This document shows, piece by piece, positions 20,135 through 28,198 of a stretch of 64,000 nucleotides of DNA (position 1 is the first letter of the stretch; each line of letters starts with the position of its first letter). Position numbers and translations under genes: made by a program. Source of the DNA: Pseudomonas guariconensis. Its GTDB lineage: Bacteria; Pseudomonadota; Gammaproteobacteria; Pseudomonadales; Pseudomonadaceae. The stretch is from assembly GCF_024127895.1 (NCBI RefSeq), contig NZ_JAMYBK010000002.1, forward strand, positions 248,001 to 312,000, written 5' to 3'. The notes beneath the pieces are model-generated. The model did not search any database and had not been told where the DNA came from. It saw nothing but the letters and a program-made list of their open reading frames with translations.

Positions 20135-20958
20135 ACGACCAACAGCTGATGCACGAGGTGGCCAGGCTGGCAGGCCTGGCCGGCAAGGCCATCTTGCCGT
20201 TCTGGCGTGCTGGCGTCGCGGTGACCACCAAGGCCGACGACTCGCCGGTGACCGCCGCCGACCTGGCCGCCCACCGGGTCATCGTCGAGGGCTTGCAAGC
20301 CCTGGCGCCGCAGATCCCGGTGCTGTCCGAGGAGGACTGCGACATCCCCCTGGCCGAGCGCCAGGCCTGGCAGCGCTGGTGGCTGGTGGACCCGCTGGAC
20401 GGCACCAAGGAGTTCATCGCCGGCAGCGAGGAATTCACCGTCAACATCGCCTTGATCGAGGCCGGCGAGGTGGTGTTCGGCGTGGTCGCCATGCCGACCA
20501 ACGGGCGCTGTTATTTCGGCGGTCGCCGCTTGGGTGCCTGGCGCGCCGAAGCGGGGGCGCAGGCCGAGCCGATCCAGGTGCGCAGCGCCCCACCTGCCGG
20601 GGGGCGCTTCACCGTGGTCGCCAGCCGGCGCCACTCCAGCCCGCAGCAGGAAGCCCTGCTGGCCGGCCTGGGCAGCGCCGTGGGTGAACTGGCGCTGGCC
20701 AATATCGGCAGTTCGCTGAAGTTCTGCCTGTTGGCCGAAGGCGCCGCCGATTGCTACCCGCGCCTGGCGCCGACCTCCCAGTGGGACACCGCCGCTGCCC
20801 AGGGCGTGCTCGAAGGCGCCGGCGGCGAGGTGATCGGCCTGGATGGCCAACCGTTCCTCTATCCGCCGCGCGAATCGCTGCTCAACCCATTCTTCCTGGC
20901 CTTGCCCGGCGCCGCCGACTGGCGCCAGGCGCTGCTGCAACTCGCCTCAGCGATGTAG
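20131..20958 (+). CDS. cysQ: 3'(2'),5'-bisphosphate nucleotidase CysQ
   Basis: CysQ removes the 3' phosphate from PAP and PAPS, by-products of sulfate assimilation, and belongs to the inositol-monophosphatase fold. The 275 residues show the metal-binding SEED at 66-69, DPLDGTKEF at 87-95, and WDTAA at 218-222. It is coupled to nudE at its 5' end. At its 3' end it runs 12 bases into the convergent thioesterase gene. Confidence 0.95.
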   Translation: MNDQQLMHEVARLAGLAGKAILPFWRAGVAVTTKADDSPVTAADLAAHRVIVEGLQALAPQIPVLSEEDCDIPLAERQAWQRWWLVDPLDGTKEFIAGSEEFTVNIALIEAGEVVFGVVAMPTNGRCYFGGRRLGAWRAEAGAQAEPIQVRSAPPAGGRFTVVASRRHSSPQQEALLAGLGSAVGELALANIGSSLKFCLLAEGAADCYPRLAPTSQWDTAAAQGVLEGAGGEVIGLDGQPFLYPPRESLLNPFFLALPGAADWRQALLQLASAM

Positions 20959-21402
20959 CACGTACTGCCCGCTGAAGGTCACGGCGGGCGCGTCGCTGCC
21001 GGTATTGCTGACCACGGTGTCCAAGGTCAGGCGTGCCCGGCCGCGGCGCTGGTACAGCGCCACGAAGCGTTCCCAGGTCTTGTCGTCCGGCGCCTCGCAG
21101 CGCGCCACGGCGGTGCCTGTGACCGGTAGCGGGTAGTTGATCCGGCCCTCTTGGATGACGATATGACCATCGTCGATGCCCAGTTCGCGCAGGCGCAGGT
21201 GCAGCCAGCCCCAGCCCACCAGCACCGCGGCGCAGTACAGGCTGCCGCCGAACATGGTGCTCTTGTGGTTGACGTTGGCGGCCAGGGGCAATTGCAGGCG
21301 CAGGCATTGCTGTTGCCAGTCGATGACCTCCAGGCCCATCTGCCGGGTCAGGGGAATGTCGCTGTGCAGTACGGATTGCAGATACTGGCTGTCGGTGGTC
21401 AT
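20947..21402 (-). CDS. YiiD C-terminal-type thioesterase
   Basis: This 151-residue hotdog-fold protein matches the domain that forms the C-terminal half of E. coli YiiD (FabY-like): a central helix after VNHKSTMFGGSLYCAAVLVGW, and later IVIQEGRINYPLPVTG. It probably hydrolyses acyl-CoA or acyl-ACP thioesters. Its last 12 bases overlap the end of cysQ on the opposite strand. Its ATG at 21402 overlaps the stop of the sigma54 regulator gene upstream in an ATGA, so it seems to be the last gene of the regulator-kinase operon. Confidence 0.82.
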   Translation of the reverse strand: MTTDSQYLQSVLHSDIPLTRQMGLEVIDWQQQCLRLQLPLAANVNHKSTMFGGSLYCAAVLVGWGWLHLRLRELGIDDGHIVIQEGRINYPLPVTGTAVARCEAPDDKTWERFVALYQRRGRARLTLDTVVSNTGSDAPAVTFSGQYVLHR

Positions 21403-22808
21403 GGGCGGTTGTCCTCCTGGTCGTCGTGCCCGCTGCTGCTGCCTTCGAAACTCAGGCCGTGCTTGCGCAGCTTGTCGTGCAGGGTCTTGCGTGGGATGCC
21501 GAGGGCCTCGGCGAGGCTGCGCATGGAGCTGTGTGGCTGGGCCAGCTCGGCGGCGATCAACGAACGCTCGAACTGCTCGACCTGTTCGCTGAGGTTGCCG
21601 CCGGGCACCGGCGCCGGTGCACTGGGGCTGGCCGGCGCCTGGCCGTCGAGGGCCAGCTCCAGGCCCAGGGCGAAGCGCTCGGCAGCGTTCTGCAGCTCGC
21701 GCACGTTACCCGGCCAGTCATGGCGCAGGAGCATGACCCGCTGGGCCGGTTGCAGGCTATTGGGCGAAAGGCCATGGCGCTGGCTGGCCGCGTCGGCGAA
21801 GTGCTGGAACAGCACCAGGATGTCGTCGCCGCGCTCGCGCAGCGGCGGGATGCGCAGCGGCGCCACGTTCAGGCGGTAGTACAGGTCGGCGCGGAAGCGC
21901 CCCTGGTCGGCGGCCTGGCGCAGGTCTTCCTTGGTCGCGGCGATGACGCGGATGTCCAGAGGGATCTGCTGGTTGCCGCCCAGGCGTTCCACCACCCGCT
22001 CTTGCAGCAGGCGCAACAGCTTGACCTGCACGTCCAGGCTCATGCTCTCGATCTCGTCGAGGAACAGGGTGCCGCCATTGGCGAACTCGAACTTGCCGAT
22101 GCGCCGTTTCTGGGCACCGGTGAAGGCCCCCGGCTCATGGCCGAACAGCTCGCTCTCGACCACCGACTCGGCCAGGGCCCCGGCGTTGATCGCCACGAAC
22201 GGGCCGTCGCGGCGGCTGGACAGGTCGTGCAGGGCGCGCGCCACCACCTCCTTGCCGGCGCCGGTCTCGCCGAGGATCAGCACATCGGCGCGGGTGCCGG
22301 CCAGGGCGCCGATCTGTTCGCGCAGGCGTTGCATGGCCGGCGACTGGCCGACCAGACGCGCGGCCAGTTGCTGACGGTCGCTCAGGGCCAGGCGCAGGCT
22401 GCGGTTGTCCAGCACCAGGCGGCGCAGGGCCAGGGCACGGCGCACGCTGTCGAGCAGGGCATCGCTGGCGAAGGGTTTTTCCAGGAAATCGTAGGCCCCG
22501 GCGCGCATGGCCTGCACCGCCAGGGGCACGTCGCCGTGGCCGGTGATCAGCAGCACCGGCAGCTCGTTGTCGCGGCCCTGTACTTGCTCCAGCAGTTGCA
22601 GGCCGTCGATGCCCGGCATGCGGATATCGCTGACCACCACGCCAGGCCAGTCGGCCTCGATGCGCTCGGCCAGGCCATGGGCGTCGGGCAGGGAGACGAC
22701 CTTGAGCCCGGCCAGGTCCAGGGTCTGGCTCAGGGCCTGGCGCAGGTGCGGGTCGTCGTCCACCAGGATGACCTGGGCGCGGCTGTCGATCAGTGTCTCG
22801 GGGCTCAT
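21399..22808 (-). CDS. dctD: Sigma54-dependent response regulator, DctD-like
   Basis: This 469-residue NtrC-family regulator has a receiver with phospho-acceptor Asp61 ([10 protein letters not shown]). Its AAA+ domain has Walker A GETGAGKE at 180-187, the sigma54-contacting GAFTGA at 227-232 and Walker [14 protein letters not shown]-type helix-turn-helix lies near the C-terminus ([20 protein letters not shown]). DctD-type proteins activate C4-dicarboxylate uptake genes. The call rests on its pairing with the DctB-like kinase; no transporter gene lies next to it, so the target is uncertain. The start overlaps the kinase stop in an ATGA. Confidence 0.88.
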   Translation of the reverse strand: MSPETLIDSRAQVILVDDDPHLRQALSQTLDLAGLKVVSLPDAHGLAERIEADWPGVVVSDIRMPGIDGLQLLEQVQGRDNELPVLLITGHGDVPLAVQAMRAGAYDFLEKPFASDALLDSVRRALALRRLVLDNRSLRLALSDRQQLAARLVGQSPAMQRLREQIGALAGTRADVLILGETGAGKEVVARALHDLSSRRDGPFVAINAGALAESVVESELFGHEPGAFTGAQKRRIGKFEFANGGTLFLDEIESMSLDVQVKLLRLLQERVVERLGGNQQIPLDIRVIAATKEDLRQAADQGRFRADLYYRLNVAPLRIPPLRERGDDILVLFQHFADAASQRHGLSPNSLQPAQRVMLLRHDWPGNVRELQNAAERFALGLELALDGQAPASPSAPAPVPGGNLSEQVEQFERSLIAAELAQPHSSMRSLAEALGIPRKTLHDKLRKHGLSFEGSSSGHDDQEDNRP

Positions 22809-24619
22809 GCCGAGGGGTCCTCCGAAGGTTGCAGGTTGGCGCCGGGCTTGGCCACGCGCAGTTGCAGGGTCAGCAGGGCACCCCCTTCGGGGTGGTTGCC
22901 CAGCAGCAGCTCACCGCCGAGGGCGTGCATCAGGCTTTCGCAGATGGCCAGGCCCAGCCCCAGGCCCTGGGTCCGGGTCTTGGTGGTGAAGAACGGCTCC
23001 TTGGCATGTTCCAAGGCCTGGCGGCTGAAGCCAGGGCCATTGTCGCGGATGTACAGGTAGACGTAGCCGTCGCGCTTTTCGGCACTGAGCCACAGCTTGC
23101 GCGGGTTGGCCTTCTCGGTCAGCGCGTCGAGGGCGTTGGCCAGCAGGTTGCCGAGTACCTGGCGCAGGCGCGTCTCGCCTGCCTGGACCCACAGCGTGGC
23201 ATCCGGCAGGTCGCGGACCAGCTCCACGGCCATGGCACGGCGGCGCTTGGCCAGCAGCGCCAGGGCGTCGTCCAGCGCCGGCTGCAGGGCCACGCTCTCT
23301 GGAGCATGCTGGTCGCGGCGGGCGAAGGCGCGCAGGTGGGCGATGATCGAAGCCATGCGCCCGGTCAGTTCGCCGATCAGCTTGAGGTTGCCGCGGGCGT
23401 CCTCGGTGCGCTCGTGGTCGAGGAGGATCTCGGCGTTCTCGGCGTAGCTGCGGATCGCCGCCAGCGGTTGATTGAGCTCATGGCTGATGCTCGCCGACAT
23501 GGTGCCGAGCACCGACAGCTTGCCGGCCTGGACCAGCTCGTCCTGGGCGCGCACCAGCTCCTGCTGGGCCTGCTCGCGTTCCAGCACTTCCGTTTTCAGG
23601 CGGGCGTTCAGCCCTTCGAGGTCGGCGGTGCGCTCCATCACGCGCTTTTCCAGCTCCTGGCGCCCGCGCGCCTCGAAGCCGATGCGGTCGATGTAGTGGC
23701 GCCGCCGCTGCATCACCAGGCCGGCCAGCAGCATCAGTACCAGCAGGGTGCCAGCGCCGATGGCCATGACCGTCTGCACCGAGCGATCCACCAGCATGCG
23801 GGGGGCGAGGATACTGACCTTCCAGCCGGTCTCCTGGATGTCGCGGCTCTGCACCAGCCAGGCCGAGGGGTTGAGGTTGAGCGGCTGCGGGGCCTGGGTC
23901 GGGTAGGGCTGGATGGCGATCATCGCCTCGCGCTCGGCCTCGGTCAGCTCGCGGGTGGCCCGGAAACGCCAGTCGGGGCGAGAGGTCAGCACGACCACGC
24001 CGTTCTGGTCGGTGAGCAGCAATTGTTCGGGGGTACGCCCCCACAAGGTCTCGGTGTGGTCCAGGTCGACCTTGACCACCAGCACGCCGACCACCCGCTC
24101 GCGCTCGTGCACGGCCGCGGCGAAGAAATACCCCCGCTTGCCCGAGGTGGTGCCTTGGCCGAAGAAACGCCCCAGGCGCCCCTCCATGGCTTCGATGAAG
24201 TAGGGACGGAAGGCGAAGTTGCGACCGACGAAGCTGTCGTGCTTGTCCCAGTTGGAGGCGGCCAGGGTATTGCCGCTGATATCCATCAGGTACATCACCT
24301 CGGCGCCGGTCTGCTCGACGATGCTCTTGAGCAGGCGGTTGGCGTTGGTCACCGCCTCGGTCTTGAACGGGTCGGCCAGCACCCCGCGCAGGGCCGGCAG
24401 GTCGCCGAGAATCTGCGGCAGGGTCTCGTAGCGGTGCAGGGTGCCGAGCAGGTTGGCGACGTAGAGGTCGAGGGTCTGGCGGTTCTGCGAGGCCAGTTCG
24501 TCCTGGTAGTAGCGTTCGGCAAGATGGTGCAGTGGCCAGAGCAGCGGGGCCAGGCACAGGGCCAGCAGGGCAAGGCTGCGCCAGCGTGGGCGGCGGGGAG
24601 GCGTGGAAATCGAAGTCAT
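22805..24619 (-). CDS. dctB: Sensor histidine kinase, DctB-like
   Basis: This 604-residue inner-membrane kinase has transmembrane helices at about residues 14-34 and 283-305, flanking a 250-residue periplasmic sensor of the double-Cache kind found in DctB. A coiled-coil signalling helix follows, then HisKA with His380 in ISHELNQPLAAIR and HATPase with DNGPGF and GLGLGLAI. DctB senses succinate, fumarate and malate; the ligand here is inferred. The ATG at 24619 (MTSISTPPRRPRW) starts just before the first membrane helix; the longer frame is non-conserved. It is co-transcribed with its regulator. Confidence 0.87.
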   Translation of the reverse strand: MTSISTPPRRPRWRSLALLALCLAPLLWPLHHLAERYYQDELASQNRQTLDLYVANLLGTLHRYETLPQILGDLPALRGVLADPFKTEAVTNANRLLKSIVEQTGAEVMYLMDISGNTLAASNWDKHDSFVGRNFAFRPYFIEAMEGRLGRFFGQGTTSGKRGYFFAAAVHERERVVGVLVVKVDLDHTETLWGRTPEQLLLTDQNGVVVLTSRPDWRFRATRELTEAEREAMIAIQPYPTQAPQPLNLNPSAWLVQSRDIQETGWKVSILAPRMLVDRSVQTVMAIGAGTLLVLMLLAGLVMQRRRHYIDRIGFEARGRQELEKRVMERTADLEGLNARLKTEVLEREQAQQELVRAQDELVQAGKLSVLGTMSASISHELNQPLAAIRSYAENAEILLDHERTEDARGNLKLIGELTGRMASIIAHLRAFARRDQHAPESVALQPALDDALALLAKRRRAMAVELVRDLPDATLWVQAGETRLRQVLGNLLANALDALTEKANPRKLWLSAEKRDGYVYLYIRDNGPGFSRQALEHAKEPFFTTKTRTQGLGLGLAICESLMHALGGELLLGNHPEGGALLTLQLRVAKPGANLQPSEDPSA

Positions 24620-24654
24620 GGTGATGCGCCAGAAGGATCTGGCGCAATTATGCG

Positions 24655-25515
24655 CTACTTGAGGCAGTCGATCAGCGCCTGGCGCCAGTGCGGCTGGCTG
24701 ACCTGCCATTCACGGGCCAGGCGCGAGCAGTCCAGGCGCGAATTGCGTGGGCGGCGTGCCGGGGTCGGGTATTCGCTGGAAGGGATCGGCAGCAGCTCGG
24801 CGCAGGGTAGCCCCTGGGCGCGCAGGTGTTCGCCGATGGCCTGGGCGAAGCCGAACCAGGAGGTCTCGCCCTGGGCGGTCAGGTGGTAGGTGCCCCAGGC
24901 GCCGGGCTGGCCGGCCTGCCAGCGCTCGATGAGGGCGCGGGTGCTGGCGGCGATGGTGGCGGTCCAGGTCGGTGCGCCGATCTGGTCGTCCACCACGCGC
25001 AATTGCGGCCGCTCCTGCAGCAGGCGCTGCATGGTCAGCAGGAAGTTGCGCCCGTGCAGCGAGTAGACCCAACTGGTGCGCAGGATCAGGTGCTCGCCCA
25101 CGACCGCGGCGATGGCCTGCTCACCGGCCAGCTTGCTGCACCCATAGACACTCAATGGATGGGGCGTGTCCTGTTCGGTGTAGGGGCTGGGCTTGCTGCC
25201 ATCGAAGACGTAGTCGGTGGAGTAGTGGATCAACGGCACGCCCAGGCGCGCGGCTTCCTCGGCCAGTACCCGTGGGCCTTCGGCGTTGATGGCGAAAGCC
25301 CGTTGCGCGTCCTGTTCGGCCTGGTCCACTGCCGTATAGGCCGCGGCGTTGACGATCAGGTCGGGGGCGAGCTGGCGTAGCGGTTCGCGCAGCGCCTCGG
25401 GGTGGGCCAGATCGAGTTGCTCGCGGCCGAGCAGGTGCAGTTCGCCCAAGCCCGCCAGTGCGCCTTGCAGCGCCTGGGCGAGCTGGCCGTTGCGGCCGCA
25501 CACGAGGATCTTCAT
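24655..25515 (-). CDS. rmlD: dTDP-4-dehydrorhamnose reductase
   Basis: RmlD makes dTDP-L-rhamnose from dTDP-4-keto-L-rhamnose with NAD(P)H, the last step of the pathway. This 286-residue short-chain dehydrogenase has the nucleotide-binding GRNGQL at 7-12, the STDYVFDG segment at 99-106, and the catalytic Tyr124 and Lys128 (YGCSK). The ATG at 25515 overlaps the rmlC stop by four bases. It is the last gene of the four-gene operon. Confidence 0.96.
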   Translation of the reverse strand: MKILVCGRNGQLAQALQGALAGLGELHLLGREQLDLAHPEALREPLRQLAPDLIVNAAAYTAVDQAEQDAQRAFAINAEGPRVLAEEAARLGVPLIHYSTDYVFDGSKPSPYTEQDTPHPLSVYGCSKLAGEQAIAAVVGEHLILRTSWVYSLHGRNFLLTMQRLLQERPQLRVVDDQIGAPTWTATIAASTRALIERWQAGQPGAWGTYHLTAQGETSWFGFAQAIGEHLRAQGLPCAELLPIPSSEYPTPARRPRNSRLDCSRLAREWQVSQPHWRQALIDCLK

Positions 25516-26057
25516 GGAAACAGCTGCGCCTCGGCCAGCGATACGCCGGCCTGGTCCTTGGCCGACAGCTGCGGCGGGCCTGGCACGGCCCAGTCGATGG
25601 CCAGGTCCGGGTCGTCCCAGCGGATGCAACGCTCGGCGGCGGGGTTGTAGTAGTCGGTGGTCTTGTACAGGAACTCGGCCGATTCGCTCAGGACCACGAA
25701 GCCATGGGCGAACCCCGGCGGGATCCACAGTTGGCGATGGTTGTCGGCCGACAGGCGCACCGCCACCCAGCGGCCAAAGGTCGGCGAGCTGCGGCGGATG
25801 TCCACTGCCACGTCCAGCACCTCGCCCTGGACCACGCGGACCAGCTTGCCCTGGGGGTTCTGCACCTGGTAGTGCAGGCCGCGCAGTACGCCGTGCTGGG
25901 AGCGGGAGTGATTGTCCTGGACGAAGTCGACGGTGACGCCGGTCTGCGCCGCGAATGCACGGGCATTGAAGCTTTCGAAGAAGAACCCCCGGCTGTCGCC
26001 GAACACCTTGGGCTCGATGATCAGCACGTCGGGGATCTGCGTGGCGATGACGTTCAT
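25512..26057 (-). CDS. rmlC: dTDP-4-dehydrorhamnose 3,5-epimerase
   Basis: RmlC epimerises the sugar at C3 and C5. The 181-residue cupin protein carries the catalytic His62 in RGLHYQ, Tyr132 in FLYKTTDYY, and the conserved [10 protein letters not shown] segment at 111-120. It is coupled to rmlA (ATGA at 26054-26057) and to rmlD. Confidence 0.97.
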   Translation of the reverse strand: MNVIATQIPDVLIIEPKVFGDSRGFFFESFNARAFAAQTGVTVDFVQDNHSRSQHGVLRGLHYQVQNPQGKLVRVVQGEVLDVAVDIRRSSPTFGRWVAVRLSADNHRQLWIPPGFAHGFVVLSESAEFLYKTTDYYNPAAERCIRWDDPDLAIDWAVPGPPQLSAKDQAGVSLAEAQLFP

Positions 26058-26929
26058 GGGTACTCTTCCGCCAGCTTGCCCAGGTACTGGCCATAGCCGG
26101 TCTTCTTCAGTTCATGGGCCTTGGCCAGCAGTTGCTCGCGGCTGATCCAGCCCTTCTGGAAGGCGATTTCCTCGAGGCAGGCCACCTTCAGGCCCTGGCG
26201 ATGCTCGATGGTCTGCACGTACTGCGAGGCCTCCAGCAGGCTGTCGTGGGTACCGGTGTCGAGCCAGGCGAAGCCACGACCGAACCGCTCCACGCGCAGG
26301 TCGCCACGCTTGAGGTAGGCGTTGGTGACATCGGTGATCTCCAGTTCGCCTCGGGCTGACGGGCGGATGCCCTTGGCGATCTCGATCACATCGTTGTCGT
26401 AGAAGTACAGGCCGGTCACGGCATAGCTGGAGCGGGGCGCGATGGGTTTTTCCTCGATGGACAGGGCGCGGCCCTGGTCGTCGAACTCGACCACGCCGAA
26501 ACGCTCCGGGTCCTTGACCCAGTAGCCGAACACCGTGGCGCCGGAAGGTTGGTTCACCGCGCGCAGCAACTGCTCGCTGAAGCCCTGGCCGTGGAAGATG
26601 TTGTCGCCGAGGATCAGGCACACCGGGTCGTTGCCGATGAACTGCTCGCCGATCAGGAAGGACTGGGCCAGGCCGTCGGGCGAGGGCTGCTCGGCGTAGC
26701 TCAGGGCGATGCCGAACTGGCTGCCGTCGCCGAACAGCTGGCGGTACTGCGGCAGGTCCTGGGGCGTGGAGATCAGCAGGATGTCGCGGATGCCCGCGAG
26801 CATCAGCACCGAGATCGGGTAGTAGATCATCGGTTTGTCGTAGATCGGCAGCAGCTGCTTGGAGACGCCGAGGGTGATGGGGTGCAGGCGGGTGCCGGAG
26901 CCGCCTGCCAGGACGATGCCCTTGGTCAT
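26054..26929 (-). CDS. rmlA: Glucose-1-phosphate thymidylyltransferase
   Basis: RmlA joins glucose-1-phosphate and dTTP to make dTDP-glucose, the first step of dTDP-rhamnose synthesis. The 291-residue protein has the nucleotidyltransferase signature GGSGTRL at 9-15, followed by [15 protein letters not shown], and the LGDNIFHG sugar-binding motif. I chose the ATG at 26929, which overlaps the rmlB stop by four bases; the longer frame upstream is inside rmlB. Confidence 0.97.
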   Translation of the reverse strand: MTKGIVLAGGSGTRLHPITLGVSKQLLPIYDKPMIYYPISVLMLAGIRDILLISTPQDLPQYRQLFGDGSQFGIALSYAEQPSPDGLAQSFLIGEQFIGNDPVCLILGDNIFHGQGFSEQLLRAVNQPSGATVFGYWVKDPERFGVVEFDDQGRALSIEEKPIAPRSSYAVTGLYFYDNDVIEIAKGIRPSARGELEITDVTNAYLKRGDLRVERFGRGFAWLDTGTHDSLLEASQYVQTIEHRQGLKVACLEEIAFQKGWISREQLLAKAHELKKTGYGQYLGKLAEEYP

Positions 26930-28008
26930 GCGATCAGGTCCTTGAAGTCGGTATTGCCCAGGCGCTCGCCCTGGTAGCTGCCATCTTGGACGTGCTGGCA
27001 CCATTGGCGGTTGTCCAGGTACCACTGCACGGTCTTGCGCAGGCCGCTGTCGAAGGTTTCTTGCGGCACCCAGCCCAGCTCCCGCTCGATCTTGCCGGCG
27101 TCGATGGCGTAGCGCAGGTCATGGCCGGGGCGGTCCTGGACGAAGGTGATCAGGTCGGCGTAGTGGGTGACGCCGGCTGGGCGCTGGGGCGCCAGCTCTT
27201 CGAGCAGGGCGCAGATGGCGCGTACCACGTCGATGTTCTTCTGCTCGTTGTGGCCGCCGATGTTGTAGGTCTCGCCGACCTGTCCTTCGCTCACGACCTT
27301 GAGCAGGGCGCGGGCATGGTCCTCGACGAACAACCAGTCACGCACCTGCTGGCCATCGCCATACACCGGCAACGGCTTACCGGCCAGGGCATTGAGGATC
27401 ATCAGCGGGATTAGCTTCTCGGGGAAGTGGAACGGGCCGTAGTTGTTCGAGCAGTTGCTGATCAGCACCGGCAGGCCGTAGGTGCGATGCCAGGCACGGA
27501 CCAGGTGGTCGGAGGCTGCCTTGCTGGCCGAGTAGGGCGAGCTGGGCGCGTAGGGCGTGGACTCGGTGAAGAGGTCGTCGGCGCCATGCAGGTCGCCATA
27601 GACCTCGTCGGTGGAAATGTGGTGGAAGCGCAGCGCGCTGCGCTGTTCGGCCGGCAGCCGGCTCCACCAGGCGCGCGTGACCTCCAGCAGGGCATAGGTG
27701 CCGACGATGTTGGTCTGGATGAACGCCGCCGGGCCGTCGATGGAGCGATCCACGTGGGACTCGGCCGCCAGGTGCATGATCGCCTGGGGTTCGAAGCGCG
27801 CCAGCAAGGCGCTGACGGTGGCCTGGTCGGCGATGTCGGCCTGGACGAACTCGTAGCGGGTATTCGTGGCGATGCTGCGCAGGGACTCGAGGTTGCCGGC
27901 GTAGGTGAGCTTGTCGAGGTTCAGCACCTCATGCTCGGTGTGGTCGATCAAGTGGCGGATCAGGGCCGAGCCGATGAAGCCGGCGCCACCCGTGACGAGA
28001 ATGCGCAT
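26926..28008 (-). CDS. rmlB: dTDP-glucose 4,6-dehydratase
   Basis: RmlB oxidises and dehydrates dTDP-glucose to dTDP-4-keto-6-deoxyglucose. The 360-residue extended SDR enzyme has the NAD-binding GGAGFIGS at 7-14, the TDE triad at 133-135, and Tyr159/Lys163 (YSASK). It is the first gene of rmlBACD. The order B-A-C-D with ATGA overlaps at each junction gives one translationally linked operon. No glycosyltransferase or O-antigen gene adjoins it, so it supplies rhamnose to pathways encoded elsewhere. Confidence 0.97.
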   Translation of the reverse strand: MRILVTGGAGFIGSALIRHLIDHTEHEVLNLDKLTYAGNLESLRSIATNTRYEFVQADIADQATVSALLARFEPQAIMHLAAESHVDRSIDGPAAFIQTNIVGTYALLEVTRAWWSRLPAEQRSALRFHHISTDEVYGDLHGADDLFTESTPYAPSSPYSASKAASDHLVRAWHRTYGLPVLISNCSNNYGPFHFPEKLIPLMILNALAGKPLPVYGDGQQVRDWLFVEDHARALLKVVSEGQVGETYNIGGHNEQKNIDVVRAICALLEELAPQRPAGVTHYADLITFVQDRPGHDLRYAIDAGKIERELGWVPQETFDSGLRKTVQWYLDNRQWCQHVQDGSYQGERLGNTDFKDLIA

Positions 28009-28143
28009 CTCAAACTGCCTCTGGAAAAGCGGGTTCAGGTCCCCTGGAAACACTAGCTTGGCGGCTCGGGGGCCGGGTTACAAGCGATGCCGTCGAGCCT
28101 TTGCCGGCCTTGACCGATCGACATAGTCATCGCCTGCCTCTTG

Positions 28144-28170
28144 TATATCGGCAGCAGCGGTGGCGATATA
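28144..28170. promoter_or_regulatory. Inverted repeat upstream of the fused kinase-lyase gene
   Basis: TATATCG (28144-28150) and CGATATA (28164-28170) are exact inverted copies with centres 20 bases apart, about two helical turns, ending 28 bases before the ATG. This is the geometry of a dimeric operator. It is a candidate binding site only. Confidence 0.4.
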
Positions 28171-28198
28171 AGCGACAAAAAAACGAGGTACCTTTTCC

